DNA of 64,000 nt. Source: Paenibacillus contaminans. GTDB taxonomy: Bacteria > Bacillota > Bacilli > Paenibacillales > NBRC-103111. The notes below the pieces were generated by a model. It saw only the letters and a program-made list of their open reading frames with translations. It did not search any database and had not been told where the DNA came from. Both the position numbers and the translations under genes were made by a program. Below are positions 14,715-22,133 of this stretch, piece by piece. How positions within the stretch are numbered: the first letter of the stretch is position 1; every line of letters starts with the position of its first letter. The stretch lies in the NCBI RefSeq assembly GCF_003285015.1, contig NZ_QMFB01000004.1:248001-312000 (forward strand), in the 5' to 3' direction.

Positions 14715-15581
14715 CTACCCCTTCACCGAACCGATCAGAACACCTTTTACGAAATGCTTCTGGATAAAAGGATAGACCAGCAGAATCGGCAGCGTGCCGA
14801 CCAGTATAAACGCATATTTGAGCGATTCCAGTACGACCCCTTGCTCGCCTGCGCCGTTATGAGTGACCGCATCGCCGATTTGCCCGACGATCACGATATT
14901 CCGGATGACTAGTTGGAGCGGATACAAGTTCGGTTCCCGCAAGTATAGCAGCGCAGAGAAGAAGTTGTTCCAGATCGCGACCGCGTAAAACAGACCGATC
15001 GTCATCATTACCGGCTTCGACAAGGGGAGAATGATGCTGTACAGCAGACGAAAATCCGATACGCCGTCGATCCTGCCGGACTCTTCGATTTCCCTCGGAA
15101 TGCCTTGAAAAAAAGTTCGCATGACGATCAGGTTCCAGGTCGAAATCAGTCCCGGCAGCACCATCACCCAGACCGTATTCATCAGCCCGTAGCTGCGGAC
15201 AACGAGATACGTAGGGATCATCCCGCCGTAGAACAGCATCGTGAACACGATGAACAGCATGATTGCTTTGCCGAATACAAGCGATTTCCTCGACAGCGAA
15301 TAAGCCCCCATCGCGGTGAAGATCAGCGACAAGGCTGTTCCCAATACGACGTAGATAATCGTATTCTTATAGCCGACGAGCAGCCGCTTATCGCCGAGCA
15401 CGTCAGCGTAGACGTCGAGCTGCAGCCCTTTTGGCCACAGGCCGACCTCATTGCGAACGACATGCTCCGGTGAGCTGACTGAAACGGCCGCCATGTGGAT
15501 GAACGGAAACAGCGCAGCCAATGCGACGATTCCCAGGATAACAACGTTGACGATATCAAACAGGCTAATGCGCTTATGCAT
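14715..15581 (-). CDS. Carbohydrate ABC transporter permease, YtcP/LplC type (copy A)
   Basis: 288 aa with six TM helices in the MalG-like arrangement. The cytoplasmic EAA loop reads ESGRIDGVSDFRLLYSIILP (about residues 190-210). The start is ATG 15581 (MHKRISLFDIVNV), because AAGGAG lies 7 nt upstream. The longer open frame starting at 15599 would overlap the preceding gene and has no ribosome site. It pairs with the LplB-type permease 11 nt upstream to form the membrane channel of an oligosaccharide importer. It is the same length as the copy B paralogue at 26917-27783. Confidence 0.93.
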   Translation of the reverse strand: MHKRISLFDIVNVVILGIVALAALFPFIHMAAVSVSSPEHVVRNEVGLWPKGLQLDVYADVLGDKRLLVGYKNTIIYVVLGTALSLIFTAMGAYSLSRKSLVFGKAIMLFIVFTMLFYGGMIPTYLVVRSYGLMNTVWVMVLPGLISTWNLIVMRTFFQGIPREIEESGRIDGVSDFRLLYSIILPLSKPVMMTIGLFYAVAIWNNFFSALLYLREPNLYPLQLVIRNIVIVGQIGDAVTHNGAGEQGVVLESLKYAFILVGTLPILLVYPFIQKHFVKGVLIGSVKG

Positions 15582-15592
15582 GCCACTTCTCC

Positions 15593-16501
15593 TTACCATA
15601 GGCTGGTATCCCCAAATCTGCGGCTCACTTGGTTGGCGGAATAGACGAAAATTAAGCCGATTATCCCCATGAACAAGTCGATTGCCGATGCGTAGCTGAA
15701 ATTCGACTGTACGATTCCGATCCGATAGACGTAAGTCGAGATAATATCCGACGTTTCGTAAGTAGCCGCATTGGAGATCAGGAATACCTTTTCAAAGCCG
15801 AGTTCCAGAACTTTGCCGATCTGCAGAATGAACAGAATGACGATGGCCGGCGCAATGCCGGGGAGCGTCACGTGCAGCGCCTGCTTCCATCTTCCCGCCC
15901 CGTCGATTTTGGCTGCTTCGTACAACTGCGGGTCGATCGCCGTCAGCGCGGCCAAATAAATGATCGAGCCCCATCCGATCTCCTGCCAGATCTCCGAGCT
16001 CACATAGATCGTTCGAAACCAGGAAGCCTTCTGCAAAAAATTGATAGGCTCGAACCCCAGCCCTTGAATGACTTGGTTCACCCAACCGGTGCTCGGCGAT
16101 AAAATCATGACCATAATGCCGGCGACGACGACGGCCGACAAAAAATGCGGCATGTAGCTGACTGTCTGGACGAACCGCTTGTATCTTTTCAAGCGAAGCT
16201 CGTTAAGCAGCAGCGCCAGCACGATCGGTGCCGGAAACCCGAACAGAAGCTTATACGCGCCAAGCAGAAAAGTATTCTTAAAAATGACGAATGCATCCGG
16301 GTTTTGAAAGAACATCCGGTAATATTTGAGTCCGACCCAGTCGCTTTGCCATACACCTGTGAACAGATTGTAGTCCTTGAACGACACGATAATCCCGAAC
16401 ATAGGCACATATTTGAACAGCAAGTAATACAGCAGCACTGGGGCGAGAAGCAAGAGATAGGTCCGATCGCGTTTCAGCTTTCGGATGAGGGACAGCTCCA
16501 C
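15593..16501 (-). CDS. Carbohydrate ABC transporter permease, LplB/YteP type (copy A)
   Basis: 302 aa. N terminus KLKRDRTYLLLLAPVLLYYL, six TM helices, EAA loop EAAKIDGAGRWKQALHVTLP near residues 205-225, and the family ending FGDTSLW. The start is GTG 16501 with AAGGAG 7 nt upstream. It is the MalF-like partner of the next gene. The operon order is lipoprotein, this permease, YtcP-type permease, EamA transporter. No ATPase is encoded nearby, so a shared MsmK-type ATPase elsewhere must drive import. Confidence 0.93.
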   Translation of the reverse strand: MELSLIRKLKRDRTYLLLLAPVLLYYLLFKYVPMFGIIVSFKDYNLFTGVWQSDWVGLKYYRMFFQNPDAFVIFKNTFLLGAYKLLFGFPAPIVLALLLNELRLKRYKRFVQTVSYMPHFLSAVVVAGIMVMILSPSTGWVNQVIQGLGFEPINFLQKASWFRTIYVSSEIWQEIGWGSIIYLAALTAIDPQLYEAAKIDGAGRWKQALHVTLPGIAPAIVILFILQIGKVLELGFEKVFLISNAATYETSDIISTYVYRIGIVQSNFSYASAIDLFMGIIGLIFVYSANQVSRRFGDTSLW

Positions 16502-16531
16502 GGTGCAGCTCCTTTCTGTGGCTCATGGAAA

Positions 16532-16563
16532 GGGGCCACCGATCGAAAAACGATGACGGCCCC
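16532..16563 (-). promoter_or_regulatory. Intercistronic hairpin between lipoprotein and permease genes (copy A)
   Basis: An inverted repeat GGGGCC / GGCCCC with inner pairing around a T5 loop. It has no real T run behind it. Such hairpins often protect the binding-protein mRNA and lower downstream permease expression. A hairpin sits at the same place in copy B. Confidence 0.6.
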
Positions 16564-16579
16564 TCTTTTCCTTATATCG

Positions 16580-18130
16580 TTATTTGCCCGTCTTATTCCG
16601 ATCCAGTGCGGTTTGATACGTTTCCAGCAGCTTCGGCAGCCCGTACTGGTTCAACGAGGAGATGAACGAATCCCATTGCGTCATCGGTGTCTCGCCCATA
16701 ATGAATTTGCTGATGGATGTCGCGTAATACTTGTACAACTGCTCGGATGGAATGGTGGTCGCGTCGAGCTCCTCCTTCGTGAGATTAGGCAATATATTGC
16801 CTACAGGGAACTGATATTTCTGCGCTTCCACATACGGCTCTTGTTCGTTCTCTTTCACAAGCGCTAGCCAAGCGTCAAAGTCGAACCAGCCGTACGCTCC
16901 TGCGGTCTGAATACCGGCTTCCCTGCGCAGGTCGTTCGCCTCCTTGAAGACCGGCTTGAATTTGCGCTTGCCGTTCTCGACCGTGTACGTCTCCCCTTCT
17001 TTGCCCCAGCTGAGAACTTCGCGGCCTTTCTTCGAGTAAATGAAATCAAGATAACGAAGCGAAGCGTCGAGATTGGCAGTTTTGGACGCTACGGCGAAGC
17101 CGTAATCTTCATAATTACCCTTCGGCAAATACGCTTTGCTGCCTGCTCCGAGGGGCGGAGCCATAAATTTGAGACGGCCTTCCTTCAGCTGATTGTTCAT
17201 GATTTCGATCTGTCCGATATATTGGAGGGTGATAAACGATTTGTTCGCCGTTATGAACTGGGTCCACGCTTTATAGTCCATCGACAGCCAATCGGGCGGG
17301 AACAACCCTTCCTTATAAAACTTGCTCAAATACTCGATCATGGTTTTGTAGTTCGGGTCGGCTATGCCGTATTGCATATTACCGGTCGTCGGATCCTTAT
17401 AAAAATCCGATAATACGCCAAATGTAGGAGCAAACGTCCCCAGGGTGCCAATCCCGTGGCGGAAAACGATCGGGTAGCTTTCCGGATAAAGCTGCTTCAG
17501 CTTTTTCGCCGTGGCGTACAGTTCATCCCAAGTCGTCGGCGCCTTCAAGCCGTTCTTCTGAAAGACGTCCTCGCGGTAAAACCAGACACTCTGATTGCCG
17601 GCGCCCGCACCGTCGTTGATGATGTTGTAAATCTTGCCGTCCGGCTGCGTGACTCTGGCGCGGATATCGGGCTTGGCGTCCAAATAGGCTTTCACGTTGG
17701 GCATTTTGTCCATATGCTTGGACAAGTCCAAGAACGCTCCCTGTGCGCCAAATTTCCGTACCTCGATGGGGAACACGGACATGACGTCGGGCATCTCCCC
17801 GGAAGCGACCGCAAGGGAGAGCGATTCCGGCGATGTTGCCGTTATCTGATTAATCGTTATGTTCGTTTCTTCTTTTACCCACTTCCACACGCCCCAATCT
17901 TTCTTGGCCGGCCATGCGGTGGAAAATTCGGTAAACAAGCTGATCGTCGCCGGAGCCGGGGTCGCAGCCGCAGTCGGCGAGCTGGACGCGCTCTTGTTCG
18001 GGCTGCCGGTCCCCGCCGAAGGTTCCGTTTTCGTGCCGCTTGCGCCACCACAGCCGCTTAGCGCAGTCGCCGTCACCGAAGCCAAGACAATCGCGGATAC
18101 GATATAACGTCTTTTAAGCCATTTTCTCAT
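16580..18130 (-). CDS. Extracellular sugar-binding lipoprotein, LplA type (copy A)
   Basis: 516 aa. Lipoprotein signal MRKWLKRRYIVSAIVLASV with lipobox LSGC (Cys27), followed by a Ser/Pro/Thr/Ala-rich tether to about residue 60. The rest is a type 1 extracellular solute-binding fold; conserved segments include WKWVKEETNI, ASGEMPDV, YNIINDGAGAGNQ and TWDELYATAKKLKQLYP. The start is ATG 18130, with AAAGGAGGG 9 nt upstream; the frame runs further without a ribosome site. It captures oligosaccharides for the two downstream permeases. Expression is probably set by the AraC-dependent promoter near 18.24 kb and the perfect cre site between that promoter and the start. Confidence 0.93.
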   Translation of the reverse strand: MRKWLKRRYIVSAIVLASVTATALSGCGGASGTKTEPSAGTGSPNKSASSSPTAAATPAPATISLFTEFSTAWPAKKDWGVWKWVKEETNITINQITATSPESLSLAVASGEMPDVMSVFPIEVRKFGAQGAFLDLSKHMDKMPNVKAYLDAKPDIRARVTQPDGKIYNIINDGAGAGNQSVWFYREDVFQKNGLKAPTTWDELYATAKKLKQLYPESYPIVFRHGIGTLGTFAPTFGVLSDFYKDPTTGNMQYGIADPNYKTMIEYLSKFYKEGLFPPDWLSMDYKAWTQFITANKSFITLQYIGQIEIMNNQLKEGRLKFMAPPLGAGSKAYLPKGNYEDYGFAVASKTANLDASLRYLDFIYSKKGREVLSWGKEGETYTVENGKRKFKPVFKEANDLRREAGIQTAGAYGWFDFDAWLALVKENEQEPYVEAQKYQFPVGNILPNLTKEELDATTIPSEQLYKYYATSISKFIMGETPMTQWDSFISSLNQYGLPKLLETYQTALDRNKTGK

Positions 18131-18174
18131 TTTGAAAAACCCTCCTTTTAGTTCTAAAGCGCTTGCCATCCTAA

Positions 18175-18190
18175 TAGATTGCGCTTACAT
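18175..18190 (-). promoter_or_regulatory. cre site (CcpA) in the leader of the copy A transport operon
   Basis: The minus strand reads ATGTAAGCGCAATCTA, matching all 16 positions of WTGWAARCGYWWWCWW. It lies between the predicted -10 (18245-18240) and the lipoprotein start, where CcpA would block elongation. Confidence 0.75.
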
Positions 18191-18239
18191 CGCTTTTCTG
18201 CACCGACTTGCCGTCAGTCCGTCCACCCCCTTGCCCATC

Positions 18240-18330
18240 ATGATAGGGAGGAACCGCCGTTCCCGTAAATGAACGAATTCAATTACTCCTTCACCTTTTT
18301 TCGAATAGCCGAAAAAAATCCCATCTTTCC
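18240..18330 (-). promoter_or_regulatory. Activator-type promoter, operator class A (copy A transport operon)
   Basis: On the minus strand, -35 TTTACG (18269-18264), an 18-bp spacer and -10 TATCAT (18245-18240). Upstream is a block containing GGAGTAATTGAATTCGT and TTCGAAAAAAGGTG. This block is nearly identical to the one upstream of the M14 gene at 21888-21960, although the genes differ. The poor -35 suggests an activator, most simply the AraC-type sensor encoded next to it. Confidence 0.6.
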
Positions 18331-18362
18331 GAAATAGTGCTCAATACCTGGCGGGGAAAGAA

Positions 18363-18387
18363 GAAAGCCCCGCAGTGCGGAGCTTTC
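18363..18387 (-). terminator. Terminator of the AraC sensor-regulator gene (copy A)
   Basis: On the minus strand GAAAGCTCCGC / GCGGGGCTTTC with a tiny loop, followed by a pyrimidine-rich tail (CTTCTTTCC). It begins directly after the stop codon. A diverged copy lies at 22011-22035. Confidence 0.7.
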
Positions 18388-18389
18388 GG

Positions 18390-20600
18390 TCAAATGTCAG
18401 AATCGGGCCTTTTCCGGAATTCGCTCGGGGTCGCCCCGATGTATTTCTTGAACATACGGTTGAAAGAAGTGATGTTCCGATACCCGACGGCTTCGGCGAC
18501 ATCCTGGATCTTGTACTTGTTGTCGGCCAGGAGGTTCGTCGCTTTCATAATTCTCGTTTCGTTAATAAAGTCCACGATATTCATCCCGGTCTTCTCTTTG
18601 AAATACGTAGACAAATAGCCTCCGCTCAAATTGAGCCGTTCTGCCAATACGTCCAAATAAATTTCTTCCGCCAAATGCTCGTTTACATATTCGACGATGA
18701 ACGAGGTGACGGGATCCTTCAGTTGCTTTTTCTCTTTGAACGCTTCCGACGCTTTCGTACACCATTCGATCATCAGCCGTTCCAAATCTGCCATCGTCAT
18801 GCACACCTGCATCCGGCTGTCGGCATGCTCGAAAATCGCTTGCAGCTTGCCGGGACCTATGACTAGCGGAGACGCTTCGCTTTTGATTTTGCCGATCAAG
18901 TCACCGCCGAATTCCCATAATGCTGAAGCCGTTGGCTCTTTCCCTTGCCACTTCCCGAAGGCGCGCTTGATCAGGTTCGCCAATTGTTCGGCATTCCCTT
19001 CGCGCAGATTTGCTTGGAACTCTTTCCACTGATCCGCCGTAAACCCGATCGCATCCTGCGGTTCCTCCCGTTCCGTTACGATCTGCGTCTTGTTTATCAT
19101 TCGGCGCTCCCGGACAAGTCTCTGAACCTCCCGGTAAGCATCCGCGATTTGGCCGGAATCGTCGTACACGGACGAGACCGCGATCGTAACCGTTCCGAAC
19201 GCTTTGTCCTGCTCGAACAGATGATCTAGCCTTGTCAGCAGAGCGATCAATTGCTCCCTGCGATCCGAATAAACGAGACTGACGATCTGATTATTCTCGA
19301 TTCGGAACGTCAAGGAATCCGGGAACGCCTTGGCCATTCGATCTTCCATACATACGTTCATGTAGTTGAGCCACGTCTGAAACGAGCTGTGCTCCCTATC
19401 CTCCTCCCTTCCGCTCATCGCGTGAAACAACACGAACAGGAAAGGCTTGTCCGCGAAAGCGGAAGGCGCCTTTTCGTCAGGACTTCGGATTGCCTTCAAC
19501 TGGTGCAGGAAGGATAAGTGCTTGTGCATCTTGTTCTTGTCCTGGATTTGGTGCCGGATAATATTGAACTCTCGGATCGATGAACGGAAGCCGCCTACGT
19601 CGTTCTCTCCGCGAATCGCTCCGATCATCTTCTGAAGCGGATTGTTAATGCCGGCGGCGAAAACCCAGGAGATGACGATGCTAGCCGCAACCGATATCAC
19701 GAGCGCAGCGATCAGCGTGATGTTCAGCCTTGTCTGCGAAGCGATTCGTTCGACTGGTACCCGCTGGACATAGGTTAACCCGCTGCCCCCTCCCTTCACC
19801 TGGAAATAGTACGTGTCATCCAAAATGAATGCCGTTCCTCTATGACTACGAAGCTCGGCGGAATCGACGAACTGCCCTTGGGCCGATCTTCGGAACAACG
19901 TCTGCCCGTTGTCGTTATAGATCATAAAGTCCTCGTTGACCGTCCGATGAAACGCCTCGTTCATTTTGCTGGAATCGAGGAATACCACCATCAGGAAGTC
20001 GCTGCTGCCTGCTTTTTTAATAACGACCGGAATCAGTTCCCCGTGTGTCAACTGCTGGTCCCGGTATATATGATTGCCGAAAACCGCTGCAGGAAAGATG
20101 TGAAAGCTGTAGTCTGCATCAAACTGCCCACGCCAAAATTCGGGGGGATACGCTTCATTCTTATAAAAGACGTTGAACATCGTGTTCACGTCCGTGCTTG
20201 CTCCCTTTTCCAGAATCAATCCGTCGCGCTTCGAATAAAACACGATATTGTATACGAACAATTGGGCGTTCGAAACAAATGCAATGATGTCCTGTTGGAT
20301 GACCGGAAAATCGATATATCTCGGATTTGTATGAAGACTTTGCGCTTTTTCGCTGAGAAAAAAATACTGCATTTGCTTTTTGATCATGTCGAAATGCTTC
20401 TCGTAGCTGTCCATCGTATGGTTCAGCATGAGCGTATTGTATTTGACGATTTCCTTGCGGACGTTCTGCTTGGAAACGAGGAAGGAATAGACGGTGAGGG
20501 AGCTGAGGAGCAGGATAATGCACAGAAATCCGAAGAGGAGCCGCAGGAACAAGGTGGTTGATCTGTCTTTGTTTAAGAAGAGCTGATGGAGCTTTCTCAC
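18390..20600 (-). CDS. Membrane-bound AraC-family sensor-regulator, YesN-like (copy A)
   Basis: 736 aa. TM1 at about 18-42 (FLRLLFGFLCIILLLSSLTV), a probable extracytoplasmic sensor domain (about 45-290), and TM2 at about 293-317. Then comes a cytoplasmic linker and a C-terminal AraC double helix-turn-helix (about 635-735): LDVLAERLNLSGGYLSTYFK and IQDVAEAVGYRNITSFNRMF, ending TPSEFRKRPDSDI. The start is GTG 20600 with GGAGG a few nt upstream. Proteins of this type sense an extracellular or membrane signal and activate a nearby glycan-uptake operon. It is encoded between the M14 peptidase and the transport operon on the same strand. The paralogue is at 22134-24341. Confidence 0.92.
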   Translation of the reverse strand: MRKLHQLFLNKDRSTTLFLRLLFGFLCIILLLSSLTVYSFLVSKQNVRKEIVKYNTLMLNHTMDSYEKHFDMIKKQMQYFFLSEKAQSLHTNPRYIDFPVIQQDIIAFVSNAQLFVYNIVFYSKRDGLILEKGASTDVNTMFNVFYKNEAYPPEFWRGQFDADYSFHIFPAAVFGNHIYRDQQLTHGELIPVVIKKAGSSDFLMVVFLDSSKMNEAFHRTVNEDFMIYNDNGQTLFRRSAQGQFVDSAELRSHRGTAFILDDTYYFQVKGGGSGLTYVQRVPVERIASQTRLNITLIAALVISVAASIVISWVFAAGINNPLQKMIGAIRGENDVGGFRSSIREFNIIRHQIQDKNKMHKHLSFLHQLKAIRSPDEKAPSAFADKPFLFVLFHAMSGREEDREHSSFQTWLNYMNVCMEDRMAKAFPDSLTFRIENNQIVSLVYSDRREQLIALLTRLDHLFEQDKAFGTVTIAVSSVYDDSGQIADAYREVQRLVRERRMINKTQIVTEREEPQDAIGFTADQWKEFQANLREGNAEQLANLIKRAFGKWQGKEPTASALWEFGGDLIGKIKSEASPLVIGPGKLQAIFEHADSRMQVCMTMADLERLMIEWCTKASEAFKEKKQLKDPVTSFIVEYVNEHLAEEIYLDVLAERLNLSGGYLSTYFKEKTGMNIVDFINETRIMKATNLLADNKYKIQDVAEAVGYRNITSFNRMFKKYIGATPSEFRKRPDSDI

Positions 20601-20647
20601 GCGACCTCCGCCTTTTCCATTTATTGACGATGATACTAATCATTTAA

Positions 20648-20761
20648 TCAGAGGAAGTACAGGTCTGTAAAGCGGATATCTTCCGGCGTGAACCGGTTCA
20701 AGCGTTCGTATAAAGCCGAATAGGCAGACATGTCGATGTCTACCCGGCACTTTTTTTGCGG
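20648..20761 (-). pseudogene. Short coding-like remnant between M14 and AraC genes
   Basis: An open stretch of 37 codons ends MSAYSALYERLNRFTPEDIR then FTDLYFL and a stop. Composition and the terminal motif look like the C terminus of a larger protein, but I do not recognise the family. There is no Shine-Dalgarno site before its only ATG. It may be left over from the duplication and rearrangement of this island. Confidence 0.3.
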
Positions 20762-20786
20762 TTATGTATGGCGATCTCGCCGTAAC

Positions 20787-21809
20787 CTAGAGCTCCGGCA
20801 AAGCCAAGCTGAACCGAAACATCTCTTCGAATAGCATGAAATGACTGTCCAGAATCTCATCCGCCGTCAATTTCGTCCCTGGCGCAGCGAGCCCCATGTT
20901 CGATTCGAAAGTCATGCTCATCCCACCGCATACGTGATGAAGGGCTGTTGTCAGATTGAACGACGGACTCCGATACTCCCCTTGATCGACGACAACCTGG
21001 TTACGCTCCGTAAACGGCAGCCCCTGCTTCGCATAAGCGAGACCCAGACTGTGGTTGAACGCCTGATGCTTCAGCATGACGAATTTCGGGACGTGATGGA
21101 CTTCGCAAAAATGAATGTGGTTGTTGGCGCCTCCATGCAGCAAAACCGTGAAATCCGGGGCTTCGCCGTCCGCAAGCCCGAGCAAAGCGGCGGTTTCCTG
21201 CGCCATCGGGGCGAAAAAATTGTCATGCATCAGATTGACGCCGTCATCATTAAAATAGCTGCCGAGGTAATCCGAATCGTTCTTGATCGGATGAACCGCT
21301 TTGCAGTCCGGCCATGAACAAAGTGAGCCGTCCTTCCACGTTCCTTGCATGTAATAGACGAACTTCTCGTAAGGCACGTCGATTAACGAGTCGATCGGCA
21401 GCCGGGCCCGTCCGTCCGGATTCATGCAGGGAATGAGCAGAAGACGGAACCGCTCGGCGTTATCGAACAAATAGTCATGTCGCTCCCCCCGGTAATCCGT
21501 ACCGGTCTCGAGCAGATGGATGAGGTTCAGGACGGCGACGATGCCCTCCAGCTCGCCCCCGTGAATGCCTCCGACGATAAGCAGAACGGGCTTTGCCTTC
21601 TCCCCCTTGCTTGCGTAATGCTTCGGATTCCCCGCGCCGCAAGCCGAGCTGTAATTGGCTTTTCGCCCGAAATCCTCCTTCACTCCATATTCCGCGACAG
21701 GGATCGTTCTCCCGCCCGCAGATGTAGCTAACATACGTACCTTCCCCTTCTTGACGCTCGACATGCCTGCTTCGATATCCGTCAGCCTGCTTTTCCAGTA
21801 CTCCGTCAC
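20787..21809 (-). CDS. M14-family zinc carboxypeptidase-like protein (copy A)
   Basis: 340 aa, no signal peptide, so cytoplasmic. Zinc-site motif HxxE in VGGIHGGELEG (about residue 70), substrate-binding Arg in PCMNPDGRARLP, a later His-rich segment VLLHGGANNHIHF (possible third ligand) and Glu in SMTFESNMGL as possible catalytic acid. The start is GTG 21809, with GGGAGG 7 nt upstream; the frame runs on to 21929 but that part lies in the promoter region. The gene shares its promoter block with the transport operon, so it belongs to the same regulon. M14 enzymes cleave C-terminal amino acids or amide-linked groups. In this setting it may remove amino-acid substituents from imported glycans, which is inference only. 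The paralogue is at 25866-26891. Confidence 0.85.
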   Translation of the reverse strand: MTEYWKSRLTDIEAGMSSVKKGKVRMLATSAGGRTIPVAEYGVKEDFGRKANYSSACGAGNPKHYASKGEKAKPVLLIVGGIHGGELEGIVAVLNLIHLLETGTDYRGERHDYLFDNAERFRLLLIPCMNPDGRARLPIDSLIDVPYEKFVYYMQGTWKDGSLCSWPDCKAVHPIKNDSDYLGSYFNDDGVNLMHDNFFAPMAQETAALLGLADGEAPDFTVLLHGGANNHIHFCEVHHVPKFVMLKHQAFNHSLGLAYAKQGLPFTERNQVVVDQGEYRSPSFNLTTALHHVCGGMSMTFESNMGLAAPGTKLTADEILDSHFMLFEEMFRFSLALPEL

Positions 21810-21887
21810 ATTATGTCCTCCCTGCTTCTTCCTTTTGCCTTCGACCAATCCGAGATGCTCCAAATCGCACCCCCTCCTTTGCACACC

Positions 21888-21990
21888 ATGATAGGGGGAA
21901 ACCGCATACCCGTAAATGGACGAATTCAACTACTCCTTCACCTTTTTTCGATTAGCCGAAAAAAATCTCATTTTCCTGAAAAATCGCTCA
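21888..21990 (-). promoter_or_regulatory. Activator-type promoter, operator class A (M14 gene, copy A)
   Basis: On the minus strand, -35 TTTACG (21916-21911), a 17-bp spacer and -10 TATCAT (21893-21888). Upstream is the class A block with GGAGTAGTTGAATTCGT, nearly identical to that at 18264-18330. The rest of 21810-22133 holds the hairpin at 22011-22035 and the coding remnant at 22040-22085. Confidence 0.6.
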
Positions 21991-22010
21991 ATCTTCTGCC
22001 GGATAAAGAA

Positions 22011-22035
22011 GAAAACCCCGCATTGCGGAGTTTTC
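22011..22035 (-). terminator. Duplicated terminator hairpin downstream of the second AraC sensor gene
   Basis: On the minus strand GAAAACTCCGC / GCGGGGTTTTC followed by TTCTTT. It is a diverged copy of the hairpin at 18363-18387, but lies about 100 bp beyond the stop of the gene it now follows. Confidence 0.6.
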
Positions 22036-22039
22036 GGCC

Positions 22040-22085
22040 ATACTCGATAATCGGACTTTTATGCGGAATTCGCTCGGGGTCGCGC
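22040..22085 (-). pseudogene. Fragment of an AraC C-terminal coding end (duplication scar)
   Basis: The minus strand encodes GATPSEFR in a run almost identical to the last codons of the copy A AraC gene (IGATPSEFRKRPDSDI), then loses frame. It lies between the duplicated terminator and the real end of the copy B AraC gene, marking a recombination breakpoint. Confidence 0.6.
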
Positions 22086-22133
22086 CGGATCGAACGCCTC
22101 CCCCTCCGATTCCACATCGATCACGCCATGTTC

